Source: Streptomyces sp. NBC_00335
GTDB taxonomy: Bacteria; Actinomycetota; Actinomycetes; Streptomycetales; Streptomycetaceae
DNA length: 64,000 nt
Direction: 5' to 3'
Assembly (NCBI RefSeq): GCF_036127095.1
Contig: NZ_CP108006.1
Span: forward strand, 1,240,001-1,304,000
Shown here: positions 50,798-58,018 of the stretch, piece by piece
How the letters are laid out: every line of letters starts with the position of its first letter
How positions within the stretch are numbered: position 1 is the first letter of the stretch
Position numbers and translations under genes: made by a program
The notes under the pieces: generated by a model
What the model saw: the letters and a program-made list of their open reading frames with translations, nothing else
Database searches by the model: none
Told to the model about the DNA's origin: nothing

Positions 50798-51940
50798 TCA
50801 GGCCAGCAGGGAACGGCCGATGATCTCCTTCATGATCTCGGTCGTGCCGCCGTAGATGGTCTGGATGCGGCCGTCCGTGAAGGCCCGCGCGACCCGGTAC
50901 TCGGTCATGTAGCCGTATCCGCCGTGCAGTTGCAGGCAGCGGTCGGCGACCCGCTTCTGGAGTTCGGTGGCCCACCACTTGGCCATCGAGGCGTGGACGT
51001 GGTCCAGCTCGCCGTTGGAGTGGTCGGTGATGCAGCGGTCGAGGAAGGTACGGGTGACCGCGCACTCGGTGGCCATCTCCGCGATCTCGAAGCGGACGTG
51101 CTGGAGCTTGGAGAGCGGCCGTCCGAAGGCCTCGCGCTCCTTCACGTACTGCGTGGTGATCTCCAGCAGGTACTCGGCGGCGGCGATGCCGGCCATCGCG
51201 ATGCCCATCCGCTCCTGCGCGAGGTTGGTCATCAGGTGGACGAAAGCGCCGTTGAGCTCGCCGAGCAGGTTCTCCTTGGGCACGCGCACGTCGTTGAAGA
51301 ACAACTCGGCGGTGTCCTGGGCCTTCTGGCCGATCTTGTCGAGGTTGCGGCCGCGCTCGAAGCCCTCGGTACCGCGCTCCACGACGAGCAGGGACATGCC
51401 GTGCGCGCCGCCCTCGGGGGTGGTCTTCGCGACGACGATCACCAGGTCGGCGAGGATGCCGTTGGAGATGAAGGTCTTGGAGCCGTTGAGCACCCAGTGG
51501 TCGCCCGCGTCCTCGGCGGTGGTCCGGATGCCCTGGAGGTCGGAGCCCGCGCCCGGCTCGGTCATCGCGATGGCGGTGATGATCTCGCCGGAGCAGAAGC
51601 CGGGCAGCCAGCGGCGCTTCTGCTCCTCGGTGGCCAGCGAGGTCAGGTACGGCCCGATGATGTCGTTGTGCAGGCCGATCGCGAGACCGGCGGCGCCCGC
51701 CCGGGTGAACTCCTCGGCGATCACCGCCGCGTAGCGGAAGTCGGTGTTCCCGCCGCCCCCGTACTCCTCCGGGACGGCCAGGCCCAGCAGGCCCTGCCGG
51801 CCCGCGGCCCGCCAGGCCTCGCGGCTGACGATCCCGTCCTTCTCCCACTGCTCGTAGTGCGGCAGCACCTCCTTGGTGAGAAAGGTGCGGACGGTCTCGC
51901 GGAACGCCTCGTGATCGGCGTCGAAGAGCTGGCGCTTCAT
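50798..51940 (-). CDS. Acyl-CoA dehydrogenase
   Basis: 380 residues of the FAD-dependent acyl-CoA dehydrogenase family. Visible are [21 protein letters not shown] (FAD contact), the [21 protein letters not shown] block and the catalytic Glu in [14 protein letters not shown]. First step of beta-oxidation with electron transfer flavoprotein as acceptor. ATG 51940 has AAGGAG at good distance. It lies 11 nt after the LLM oxidoreductase gene, in one operon with the racemase. Chain preference cannot be read. Confidence 0.93.
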   Translation of the reverse strand: MKRQLFDADHEAFRETVRTFLTKEVLPHYEQWEKDGIVSREAWRAAGRQGLLGLAVPEEYGGGGNTDFRYAAVIAEEFTRAGAAGLAIGLHNDIIGPYLTSLATEEQKRRWLPGFCSGEIITAIAMTEPGAGSDLQGIRTTAEDAGDHWVLNGSKTFISNGILADLVIVVAKTTPEGGAHGMSLLVVERGTEGFERGRNLDKIGQKAQDTAELFFNDVRVPKENLLGELNGAFVHLMTNLAQERMGIAMAGIAAAEYLLEITTQYVKEREAFGRPLSKLQHVRFEIAEMATECAVTRTFLDRCITDHSNGELDHVHASMAKWWATELQKRVADRCLQLHGGYGYMTEYRVARAFTDGRIQTIYGGTTEIMKEIIGRSLLA

Positions 51941-51951
51941 CAGACGGCTCC

Positions 51952-52977
51952 TTACAGCCAGTTCTTCACGGTTTCGATGAGCCGGACCGGCTCGGGGCCC
52001 ACGGGCGTGACGTTGAGCATGGTCACCCCGGCGGCCCGGAAGGCCTCGACGCGCTCGCGCACGTAGCCTTCGGGCCCGCACAGCGTGGTGAGTTCGCAGA
52101 GCTCGTCCGGTACGGCGGCAGCGGCGTCGCGCTTGTGCCCGGAGAGGTAGAGCTCCTGGATCTTGCGGGCCTGCGCCCCGTACCCGTAGGCGACGGCCAG
52201 GTCGTTGTAGAAGTTCTTGCCGACCGCGCCCATGCCGCCGACGTACAGGGCGATCTGCGGCCGCGCGAGGTCGCGCAGTGCCGCCGCGTCCTCGCCGATG
52301 GCGAGCAGTCCGCCGGCGACTGTGTGCAGCGGGCCGAGTTCCGGCGCGCGCAGGGCCGCGCCCTCGGCGAGCGCGCTCCCCCACACCTCGCCGGCCTTCT
52401 CCGGCACGAAGAGGGTCGGCAGCCAGCCGTCGGCGATCTCCGCCGTCATCCGCACGTTGGCCGGTCCCAGCGAGGCGACGTAGACGGGGATGTCCGCGCG
52501 GACCGGGCGGGTCAGCATCTTCAGCGGCTTGCCGTGCCGGCCGCCCTTCTCGGGCGGGAGCGGCATGTCGGTGATGCCGTGGTGGTCGATGGTCTCGCGG
52601 CGCCAGATGCGGCGGCACAGCTCGACGGTCTCGCGGGTCCGGCCGATCGGCTTGTCGTACGGCTTCCCGTGCCAGCCCTCGACCACCTGCGGGCCCGACG
52701 CCCCGAGGCCGAGCATCGCCCGGCCGCCGGACATCGCGTCCAGGCCCGCCGCGGTCTGGGCGATGAGGGCGGGGGTGCGCGAGTAGACGTTGAGGATGGC
52801 CGAGCCGATCTTCATCCGCTCGGTCCGGGCGGCCAGGTACCCCATGATCGTCGGGGCGTCGAAGCCCCAGGCCTCGGCCACCCACACCGCGTCGAGCCCC
52901 GCCCCCTCCAGCTCCGCCGCCGCATCGGCGGCGCGGCGCGGGTCCGCGGAGTAGTCGAGCATCATCGAGAGTTCCAT
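51952..52977 (-). CDS. LLM-class F420-dependent oxidoreductase
   Basis: 341 residues of the luciferase-like TIM-barrel family. Start ELSMMLDYSADPRRAADAAAELE and the block GLGASGPQVVEGWHGKPYDKPIGRTRE are typical of F420-dependent members. F420 binding is inferred from family context. Its ATG overlaps the stop of the CaiB/Mcr gene (TGATG). Clustering with a racemase and acyl-CoA dehydrogenase suggests a redox step on a branched or unsaturated acyl-CoA, but the substrate is unknown. Confidence 0.88.
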   Translation of the reverse strand: MELSMMLDYSADPRRAADAAAELEGAGLDAVWVAEAWGFDAPTIMGYLAARTERMKIGSAILNVYSRTPALIAQTAAGLDAMSGGRAMLGLGASGPQVVEGWHGKPYDKPIGRTRETVELCRRIWRRETIDHHGITDMPLPPEKGGRHGKPLKMLTRPVRADIPVYVASLGPANVRMTAEIADGWLPTLFVPEKAGEVWGSALAEGAALRAPELGPLHTVAGGLLAIGEDAAALRDLARPQIALYVGGMGAVGKNFYNDLAVAYGYGAQARKIQELYLSGHKRDAAAAVPDELCELTTLCGPEGYVRERVEAFRAAGVTMLNVTPVGPEPVRLIETVKNWL

Positions 52978-54143
52978 CAGGCGTCGGCCTCCTTCCCCAG
53001 CAGCCCCGGTACGCCCCAGTCGGCCGCCACGGACTCCGTGTGCGCGCCCGGCAGCGCGGGGCCGCCCACGACGGTGGCCGGGGTCGCGGAGAAGCGGGGC
53101 GCGGGGGCGGGCTGGGTGATCCCGGCGGCCTCGACGAAGGTGCCGCGGGCGGCCAGGTGCGGGTGGTGCGGGGCCTCGCGCAGCGAGAGGACGGGCGCCA
53201 CGCAGGCGTCGGTGCCCGCGAAGACGGCCGTCCACTCCTCGCGGGTACGGGACTTGAAGCGTGCGGCGACGGCTTCGCGGAGCTCGCCCCAGCGGGCCAG
53301 GTCCTTGCGGGCGGGGGCCTCGTCCTTGATGCCGAGGAGCTCCACGAAGGTGTCGTAGAACTGCTGCTCCAGCGCGCCGACGGCCATGTACCCGCCGTCG
53401 GAGGTCTCGTAGCTGCCGTAGAAGGGGCAGCCGCCGTCGAGGAGGTTGGCCCCGCGCCGGTCCTGCCAGCCGCCGGCCGCCATCATCCCGTGGATCATGG
53501 CGGTGAGGTGGGCGGTGCCGTCGACGATGGCCGCGTCGACGACCTGGCCGCTGCCGCCGGGGGTGCGGGCGTGCTGGAGGGCGGCGAGGACGCCGATGAC
53601 GAGGTAGAGCGAGCCGCCCGCGTAGTCGCCGACCAGGTTGGCGGGGACGGCGGGGGGTTCGCCCGGGTTGCCGATCATGCCGAGGGCGCCGGTGACGGCG
53701 ATGTACGCGATGTCGTGCCCGGCGGTGTGGGCGAGCGGGCCGTCCTGGCCCCAGCCGGTCATCCGGCCGTAGACGAGCCGGGGGTTGCGGGCGTGGCAGT
53801 CGGCCGGGCCCACGCCGAGGCGTTCGGCGACCCCGGGGCGGAAGCCCTCGATGAGCACGTCGGCGCGCTCGACCAGGTCCAGCACGCGGGCCGGGCCGTC
53901 GGCGGACTTCAGGTCGACGAGGACGGAGCGCTTATTGCGGTTGGTGATGTCGTAGGCCGGGTTCACGGCCAGACCGACGCCGCCGGGCCGGTCGACCCGC
54001 ACCACGTCGGCCCCGAGGTCCGCGAGGAGCATGGCGGCGAACGGGCCCGGCCCGATACCGGCCAGCTCGACGACGCGCACGCCCGCGAGCGGGCCCCCGC
54101 CGCTCCCGGGCACGTTCCCCGCCGCGTTCCCTGTCACTGCCAT
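52977..54143 (-). CDS. CaiB/BaiF CoA transferase, alpha-methylacyl-CoA racemase-like
   Basis: 388 residues of the family III CoA-transferase fold. The pattern is closer to alpha-methylacyl-CoA racemase (Mcr/AMACR) than to transferases: GPGPFAAMLLADLGADVVRVDRP, DITNRNKRS, GHDIAYIAVTGALG and GDYAGGSLYLVIGVL contain the racemase His and Asp. Racemisation of (R)-2-methylacyl-CoA lets methyl-branched chains enter beta-oxidation. ATG 54143 has GGGGGC upstream. First gene of the operon, with a palindromic site at 54191. Confidence 0.88.
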   Translation of the reverse strand: MAVTGNAAGNVPGSGGGPLAGVRVVELAGIGPGPFAAMLLADLGADVVRVDRPGGVGLAVNPAYDITNRNKRSVLVDLKSADGPARVLDLVERADVLIEGFRPGVAERLGVGPADCHARNPRLVYGRMTGWGQDGPLAHTAGHDIAYIAVTGALGMIGNPGEPPAVPANLVGDYAGGSLYLVIGVLAALQHARTPGGSGQVVDAAIVDGTAHLTAMIHGMMAAGGWQDRRGANLLDGGCPFYGSYETSDGGYMAVGALEQQFYDTFVELLGIKDEAPARKDLARWGELREAVAARFKSRTREEWTAVFAGTDACVAPVLSLREAPHHPHLAARGTFVEAAGITQPAPAPRFSATPATVVGGPALPGAHTESVAADWGVPGLLGKEADA

Positions 54144-54190
54144 CGAGCCCCCAGCATCCGGTGGCACCACTGCCGCCACTGTGTGACACA

Positions 54191-54207
54191 ACTGATGTAA
54201 CACCAGT
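54191..54207. promoter_or_regulatory. Palindromic operator candidate before the branched-chain oxidation operon
   Basis: ACTGATGT-A-ACACCAGT is a 17-bp near-perfect palindrome (one mismatch pair) 48 nt upstream of the racemase start. Its shape and size suit a TetR- or GntR-type acyl-CoA regulator. No regulator gene is adjacent. Confidence 0.5.
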
Positions 54208-54247
54208 GATGCTAGGAACCTGTTCCACTCAGCACAAGAGCAAGCGC

Positions 54248-54628
54248 TTAGCCGGTTCGTGCGTCGAGCTCCTTGACGTCCCGCTTCAGCGCGACGGTCC
54301 GGTAGCTCTCCTCCACCCATTCGCACAGCACCTCGGCGGAGGGCGCCCCCTTCTCCCCCAGCGGCACGGAGACCCAGCCGGCCTTCCCCAGCCCGTATCC
54401 GGTCGGCTCCGCGCCGGGCGCCGTCATGGCGTGGCCGTGCAGGGCCTCGTCCTTGAGCTTCACGGAGATCCCCGGCGACGGGCCGTCGGTGTTCCCGAGG
54501 AAGAGGAAGATCTTCTTGTTGACCTTCACGACGCAGTCCTCGGGCCCCCAGGGGAACTCCTCCCGCGCCTGCGGCAGCCCCAGGGCGAACTCCCGGACCG
54601 CCTCCCACCTGCGCACCCCAGCCTTCAT
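54248..54628 (-). CDS. MmcQ/YjbR family DNA-binding-like protein
   Basis: 126 residues with the YjbR/MmcQ pattern: LPQAREEFPWGPEDCVVKVNKKIFLFL at the N terminus and GYGLGKAGWVSVPLGE in the middle, then EESYRTVALKR. The fold resembles DNA-binding domains but the role is unclear. ATG 54628 has GGAGG 5 nt upstream. Single gene. Confidence 0.85.
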   Translation of the reverse strand: MKAGVRRWEAVREFALGLPQAREEFPWGPEDCVVKVNKKIFLFLGNTDGPSPGISVKLKDEALHGHAMTAPGAEPTGYGLGKAGWVSVPLGEKGAPSAEVLCEWVEESYRTVALKRDVKELDARTG

Positions 54629-54808
54629 GGGAACCTCCGCTCGTCGCGGTCCGCACGCGCCGGCGCGGACCGTCCTTCCCCACGCTAGTGCTGTGACCGG
54701 AAAGGTTCACCGCCTCGCGACGGGGCCGGAGGAATCGGCCCCCCACACGGCCGTACGACGGACACCCGCTAGCCTCAGCCACCACCGACACCGTCTGGGA
54801 GGCCCCCG

Positions 54809-56014
54809 ATGAACGCAGCTGTCCGGCACGAACCACGCACCGCGGAACGGGAGTACGACCTCGTGCTCTTCGGCGCGACCGGGTTCGTGGGGGCGCTGAC
54901 CGCCGAGTACCTCGCGGCGCACGCCCCCGCGGACTGCCGCTGGGCCCTCGCCGGCCGGGACCTCGCGAAGCTGGAGCGGCTGCGCGAGCGGCTGACCGCC
55001 CTCGACCCGCGCTGCGCGGACCTGCCGCTGCTGCGCGCCGACGCCCAGGACGCCGCGGCGACGCGCGAACTGGCCGCCTCCACCCGGGTACTGGCCACGA
55101 CCGTGGGGCCGTACGTCTGGTACGGGGCCCCGCTGGTGGCGGCCTGCGCCGCGGCGGGCACCGACTACCTGGACCTGACCGGCGAGCCGGAGTTCGTGGA
55201 CCGCATGTACGTCGAGCACGACGCCCGGGCCCGCGAGAGCGGCGCCCGCATCGTGCACGCCTGCGGCTTCGACTCCGTCCCGGCCGACCTCGGGGCGTAC
55301 TTCACGGTCGGCCAACTGCCGGCCGGGGTTCCGCTGACCGTGGACGCCTTCGTGCGCTCCAACGCCCTGTTCTCGGGCGGCACCTTCACCACCGTGCTGA
55401 CCGCGCTGGGCCGCGGACCGCAGAACCTGGCCGCCGCCCGCGCGCGCCGGATGCACGAGCCCCGGCTGCTGGGCCGTCGGGTACGGGTGCCCGTGGGCGC
55501 GCCGCGCTTCAGCCGGGAGACCGGGACCTGGGCCCTGCCCATGCCCGTCCTGGACGTCCAGGTCGTGGCCCGTTCGGCGGCGGCGCTGGAGCGGTACGGC
55601 CCGGACTTCCGCTACCGGCACTACGCCTCCGTACGGCACCTGCCCGTCGCGGTGGGCGGTACGGCGGCGGTCGGCGGGTTGGCCGCCCTCGCGCAGATCC
55701 CGCCGGTGCGCCAGTGGCTGGCGGGCCGCTGGGAGCCGGGCCAGGGCCCGGACGCGGAGCGGCGGGCACGCAGCTGGTTCAGCGTGCGGTTCGTGGGCGA
55801 GGGCGGCGGCCGCCGGGTGTTCACCGAGGTCTCGGGCGGCGACCCGGGGTACGGGGAGACCGCGAAGATGTTCGCGGAGTCCGCGCTCTGCCTCGCCTAC
55901 GACGCCCTGCCCGAGCTCTCCGGCCAGCTGACCACCGCCGTCGCGATGGGCGACGCCCTGCTGGACCGGCTCCGGAAGGCGGGCATCCGCTTCCGGGTGG
56001 CGGCCTCCGACTGA
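54809..56014 (+). CDS. Saccharopine dehydrogenase-like / trans-acting enoyl reductase family protein
   Basis: 401 residues. NAD(P)-binding Rossmann motif LVLFGATGFVGALTAEYLAAH starts at residue 17, then LDLTGEPEF and HACGFDSVPADLGAYF in the middle are the signature of the saccharopine-dehydrogenase-like group that includes the mycobacterial trans-acting enoyl reductase of phenolic glycolipid synthesis. The C-terminal ~80 residues contain one hydrophobic helix. ATG 54809 has GGGAGG. No lipid cluster genes are adjacent, so the substrate is not known. A 12-bp repeat array follows its stop. Confidence 0.85.
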   Translation: MNAAVRHEPRTAEREYDLVLFGATGFVGALTAEYLAAHAPADCRWALAGRDLAKLERLRERLTALDPRCADLPLLRADAQDAAATRELAASTRVLATTVGPYVWYGAPLVAACAAAGTDYLDLTGEPEFVDRMYVEHDARARESGARIVHACGFDSVPADLGAYFTVGQLPAGVPLTVDAFVRSNALFSGGTFTTVLTALGRGPQNLAAARARRMHEPRLLGRRVRVPVGAPRFSRETGTWALPMPVLDVQVVARSAAALERYGPDFRYRHYASVRHLPVAVGGTAAVGGLAALAQIPPVRQWLAGRWEPGQGPDAERRARSWFSVRFVGEGGGRRVFTEVSGGDPGYGETAKMFAESALCLAYDALPELSGQLTTAVAMGDALLDRLRKAGIRFRVAASD

Positions 56015-56034
56015 GGCGCCGCGACGGCTCAAAG

Positions 56035-56106
56035 GCGACAGCTCAAGCGGTGGCTCAAGCAGTGGCCCAAGCAGTGCCTCAAGCGGTGCCTCAGGCGGTG
56101 GCTTCG
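56035..56106. repeat. Six tandem copies of a 12-bp unit between convergent genes
   Basis: The unit GCGGTGGCTCAA and close variants is repeated six times end to end from 56035 to 56106. The last copy overlaps the final codons of endonuclease V. Each unit is a multiple of three, so length change would not shift a reading frame. There is no spacer variation of the CRISPR kind. Confidence 0.8.
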
Positions 56107-56771
56107 CGCAGGGCCCGGCGGCACAGGGAGTCGGCGTGCCGGGTGGTCTCCGGGATCCGGAAGCGGGGGCTCAGCGCCAGGGCGTGCGCGCAGGCGTTGT
56201 CCAGGGAGACCCGGTGGCCCACCGACACGTACACGGGCTTGATGCCGTCCTGCGTGCGCAGCGCCCGCCCGACGACCTCGCCGTCGGGTGCGCGGAGCGG
56301 GGAGAGGTCCCCGCGCCGGGCACCCGGTTCCTCGTAGGTGAAGGTGAACGGGTTCTTCGCGACGCCGATGACCGGCAGCCCGGTGACCACCCCGAGGTGG
56401 CAGGCGAGCCCGAACCGGCGCGGATGGGCCAGCCCGTAGCCGTCGCACACCACCAGACCGGGCGTGACCGTCAGTGCTTCCAGCGCGGCGAGCACGGTCG
56501 GCAGCTCACGGAAGGCGAGCAGCCCGGGCACGTAGGGGAAGCTGACGCGGCCGACGGAGGTGGCCTCCTCGACGACCTCCAGGGTGGCGGCGTCGAGAAC
56601 GACGGCCGCGGCGGCCACCAGGTCGCGCTCGTCGTCGTAGGCCACGTCGACACCGGCGATCAGCCCTTCGCCGGGCGGGGGTCCGGTTTCGGCCAGGACG
56701 ACCAGGTCGCGCAGTTCGTCCTGTATCGCCCTGGCTTCGGCCTCGTCGGCCGGAGTCTTCGCACTCGTCAT
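56091..56771 (-). CDS. nfi: Endonuclease V (deoxyinosine 3'-endonuclease)
   Basis: 226 residues. Active-site motifs of Nfi are visible: GVDVAYDD (catalytic Asp), FPYVPGLLAFRE with Glu, and VCDGYGLAHPRRFG with the third acidic residue. It cuts DNA one nucleotide 3' to deoxyinosine. The C-terminal codons run into a 12-bp repeat array, so the last residues RREATA may be variable between strains. ATG 56771, divergent from the YciI gene. Confidence 0.92.
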   Translation of the reverse strand: MTSAKTPADEAEARAIQDELRDLVVLAETGPPPGEGLIAGVDVAYDDERDLVAAAAVVLDAATLEVVEEATSVGRVSFPYVPGLLAFRELPTVLAALEALTVTPGLVVCDGYGLAHPRRFGLACHLGVVTGLPVIGVAKNPFTFTYEEPGARRGDLSPLRAPDGEVVGRALRTQDGIKPVYVSVGHRVSLDNACAHALALSPRFRIPETTRHADSLCRRALREATA

Positions 56772-56784
56772 AGTGGTGCGAGAG

Positions 56785-56790
56785 TAGCCT
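56785..56790 (+). promoter_or_regulatory. -10 box TAGCCT of a probable leaderless promoter
   Basis: TAGCCT lies exactly 7 nt before the ATG at 56798, without a ribosome-binding site. Confidence 0.55.
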
Positions 56791-56797
56791 GACGATC

Positions 56798-57097
56798 ATG
56801 TTCGTCATGGAGCTCACCTACACCGCGCCCGTAGAAGCCGTCGAAGAAGAGATGGACGCGCACATCGCCTGGCTGGACGGCTACTACGCGGCCGGCATCT
56901 TCCTCGCCTCGGGCCGCAAGGTTCCGCGCGACGGGGGCATGATCCTGGCCGGCGGGGTCTCCCGCGCGGAGATCGAGAGGATCGCGGCCGAGGACCCCTT
57001 CACCGTGGCGGGCGTCTGCGCCTACCGCATCACCGAGTTCCTCGCGACGAAGACGTCCGCGGACCTGGCGACGGTGCGGGAGAGCCCGGTGGTGTAG
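56798..57097 (+). CDS. YciI family protein
   Basis: 99 residues, one ferredoxin-like YCII domain. MFVMELTYTAPVEAVEEEMDAHIAWLD carries the conserved His of the putative active site, and EDPFTVAGVCAYRITEF the C-terminal strand. Members are often dehalogenase-like or structural enzymes of unknown substrate. It starts leaderless and is divergent from nfi. Confidence 0.85.
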   Translation: MFVMELTYTAPVEAVEEEMDAHIAWLDGYYAAGIFLASGRKVPRDGGMILAGGVSRAEIERIAAEDPFTVAGVCAYRITEFLATKTSADLATVRESPVV

Positions 57098-57375
57098 CGG
57101 GGCGCGGACCGGCCCGGAGCGGGTGGTCCGGAGCGTGCTTTGGGCCTGTGGAGTGAGCGGGAACCGGCCGTACTACGAGGGCTCCGGGGCCTGCGAACAG
57201 ACCCCGGATGCCCGCGCCACCCGTCACCCTGTGCGATCACACAGGCGCATTCAGGCCATTCGGTGACACAGCTCACTCCGGCTCGCGTGCACGGATTCAC
57301 CGAATCGCGCGTCTATCCCGTTGCCGGGCCCCCACCCCGCGGTCCGGCACGAGATCCGCCGCAAGGGAGTCAGCC
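57098..57375. promoter_or_regulatory. Intergenic region upstream of the SsgA-like gene
   Basis: About 280 bp with no gene I can support. The 57225-57330 stretch is less GC-rich and should hold the promoter of the sporulation-type gene. TCTATCC near 57310 may be a -10 element. I cannot assign a sigma factor. Confidence 0.35.
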
Positions 57376-57792
57376 TTGATCACTGTCATCGAGCAGGCCG
57401 TGCAGGCCCGACTGGTCGCCACCGCACCGAAGGTCGACACCGTACCGGTCACGCTCTGCTACGACCGGTCGGATCCCTTCGCCGTCCGGATGGCCTTCCC
57501 CGCGCCGGCGACCCTGGAGGGCATCGAGGTCTCGTGGACCTTCTCCCGGGAGCTGCTGGAGTCCGGGCTGGTCCGCCCGTCCGGCCACGGGGACGTGCGC
57601 GTGCGCCCGTACGACGCCGACCGGACCACCGTGGAGTTCCACGCCCCCGAGGGGGTCGCGATCGTGCTGATGGTGACGACCGAGCTGCGCCGCTTCCTGG
57701 AGCGGGCCTCCACGATCGTGCCGCCCGGCCTGGAACACCTGTACCTCGACATGGACCAGAGCCTCGCGGATCTGATGCGCGGCTCCTGCTGA
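57376..57792 (+). CDS. ssgD: SsgA-like sporulation/cell division regulator (SsgD-type)
   Basis: 138 residues of the actinobacterial SALP family that places division septa and cell-wall enzymes. Family marks are VPVTLCYDRSDPFAVRMAF, WTFSRELLESGLVRPSGHGDVRV and PPGLEHLYLDMD near the C terminus. TTG 57376 has AAGGGAG. The ssgD name rests on my memory of synteny with S. coelicolor and should be checked. SALP assignment itself is firm. Confidence 0.8.
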   Translation: MITVIEQAVQARLVATAPKVDTVPVTLCYDRSDPFAVRMAFPAPATLEGIEVSWTFSRELLESGLVRPSGHGDVRVRPYDADRTTVEFHAPEGVAIVLMVTTELRRFLERASTIVPPGLEHLYLDMDQSLADLMRGSC

Positions 57793-57853
57793 CCCTCCGC
57801 ACCGGATCCGGCCCCTTCCGATCCGGCGGCCGCGCCCGCTTCCCTTAATTCGT

Positions 57854-57883
57854 TTGCCGGCGGCTCCGGCCGGCCCGTAGCTT
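57854..57883 (+). promoter_or_regulatory. Promoter of the second ABC-F gene
   Basis: TTGCCG (57854-57859) and TAGCTT (57878-57883) are separated by 18 nt, a good vegetative-type promoter. Transcription would begin near 57890 and leave a leader of about 125 nt before the ATG at 58019. Confidence 0.5.
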
Positions 57884-57909
57884 CGTAGACGCCCCATCGC
57901 CGTCGAAAC

Positions 57910-58018
57910 GGAGCAGGACGTTGCTTCTCTGAGGTCCGAGACACCGACCACCGCCCTCACCCGCGGTGCGCTGTCTCCCCCGCGTTGCACTCACCACTCA
58001 CGCAACCTGGAGGCCTCC
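57910..58018 (+). promoter_or_regulatory. Attenuator-like leader of the second ABC-F gene
   Basis: GGAG (57910-57913) stands 7 nt before a three-codon ORF TTG CTT CTC TGA (57921-57932). Next come hairpins ACCGC/GCGGT (57950-57954 with 57963-57967) and GTTGC/GCAAC (57984-57988 with 58002-58006). The ribosome-binding site of the ABC-F gene lies in the self-complementary GGAGGCCTCC (58009-58018). Such leaders respond to stalled ribosomes in ABC-F resistance genes. Here this is inferred. Confidence 0.5.

Noticed and set aside
56035..56106. CRISPR array
   Set aside because: Units are 12 bp, contiguous and nearly identical, without spacers. It is a simple tandem repeat, and no cas gene is present.
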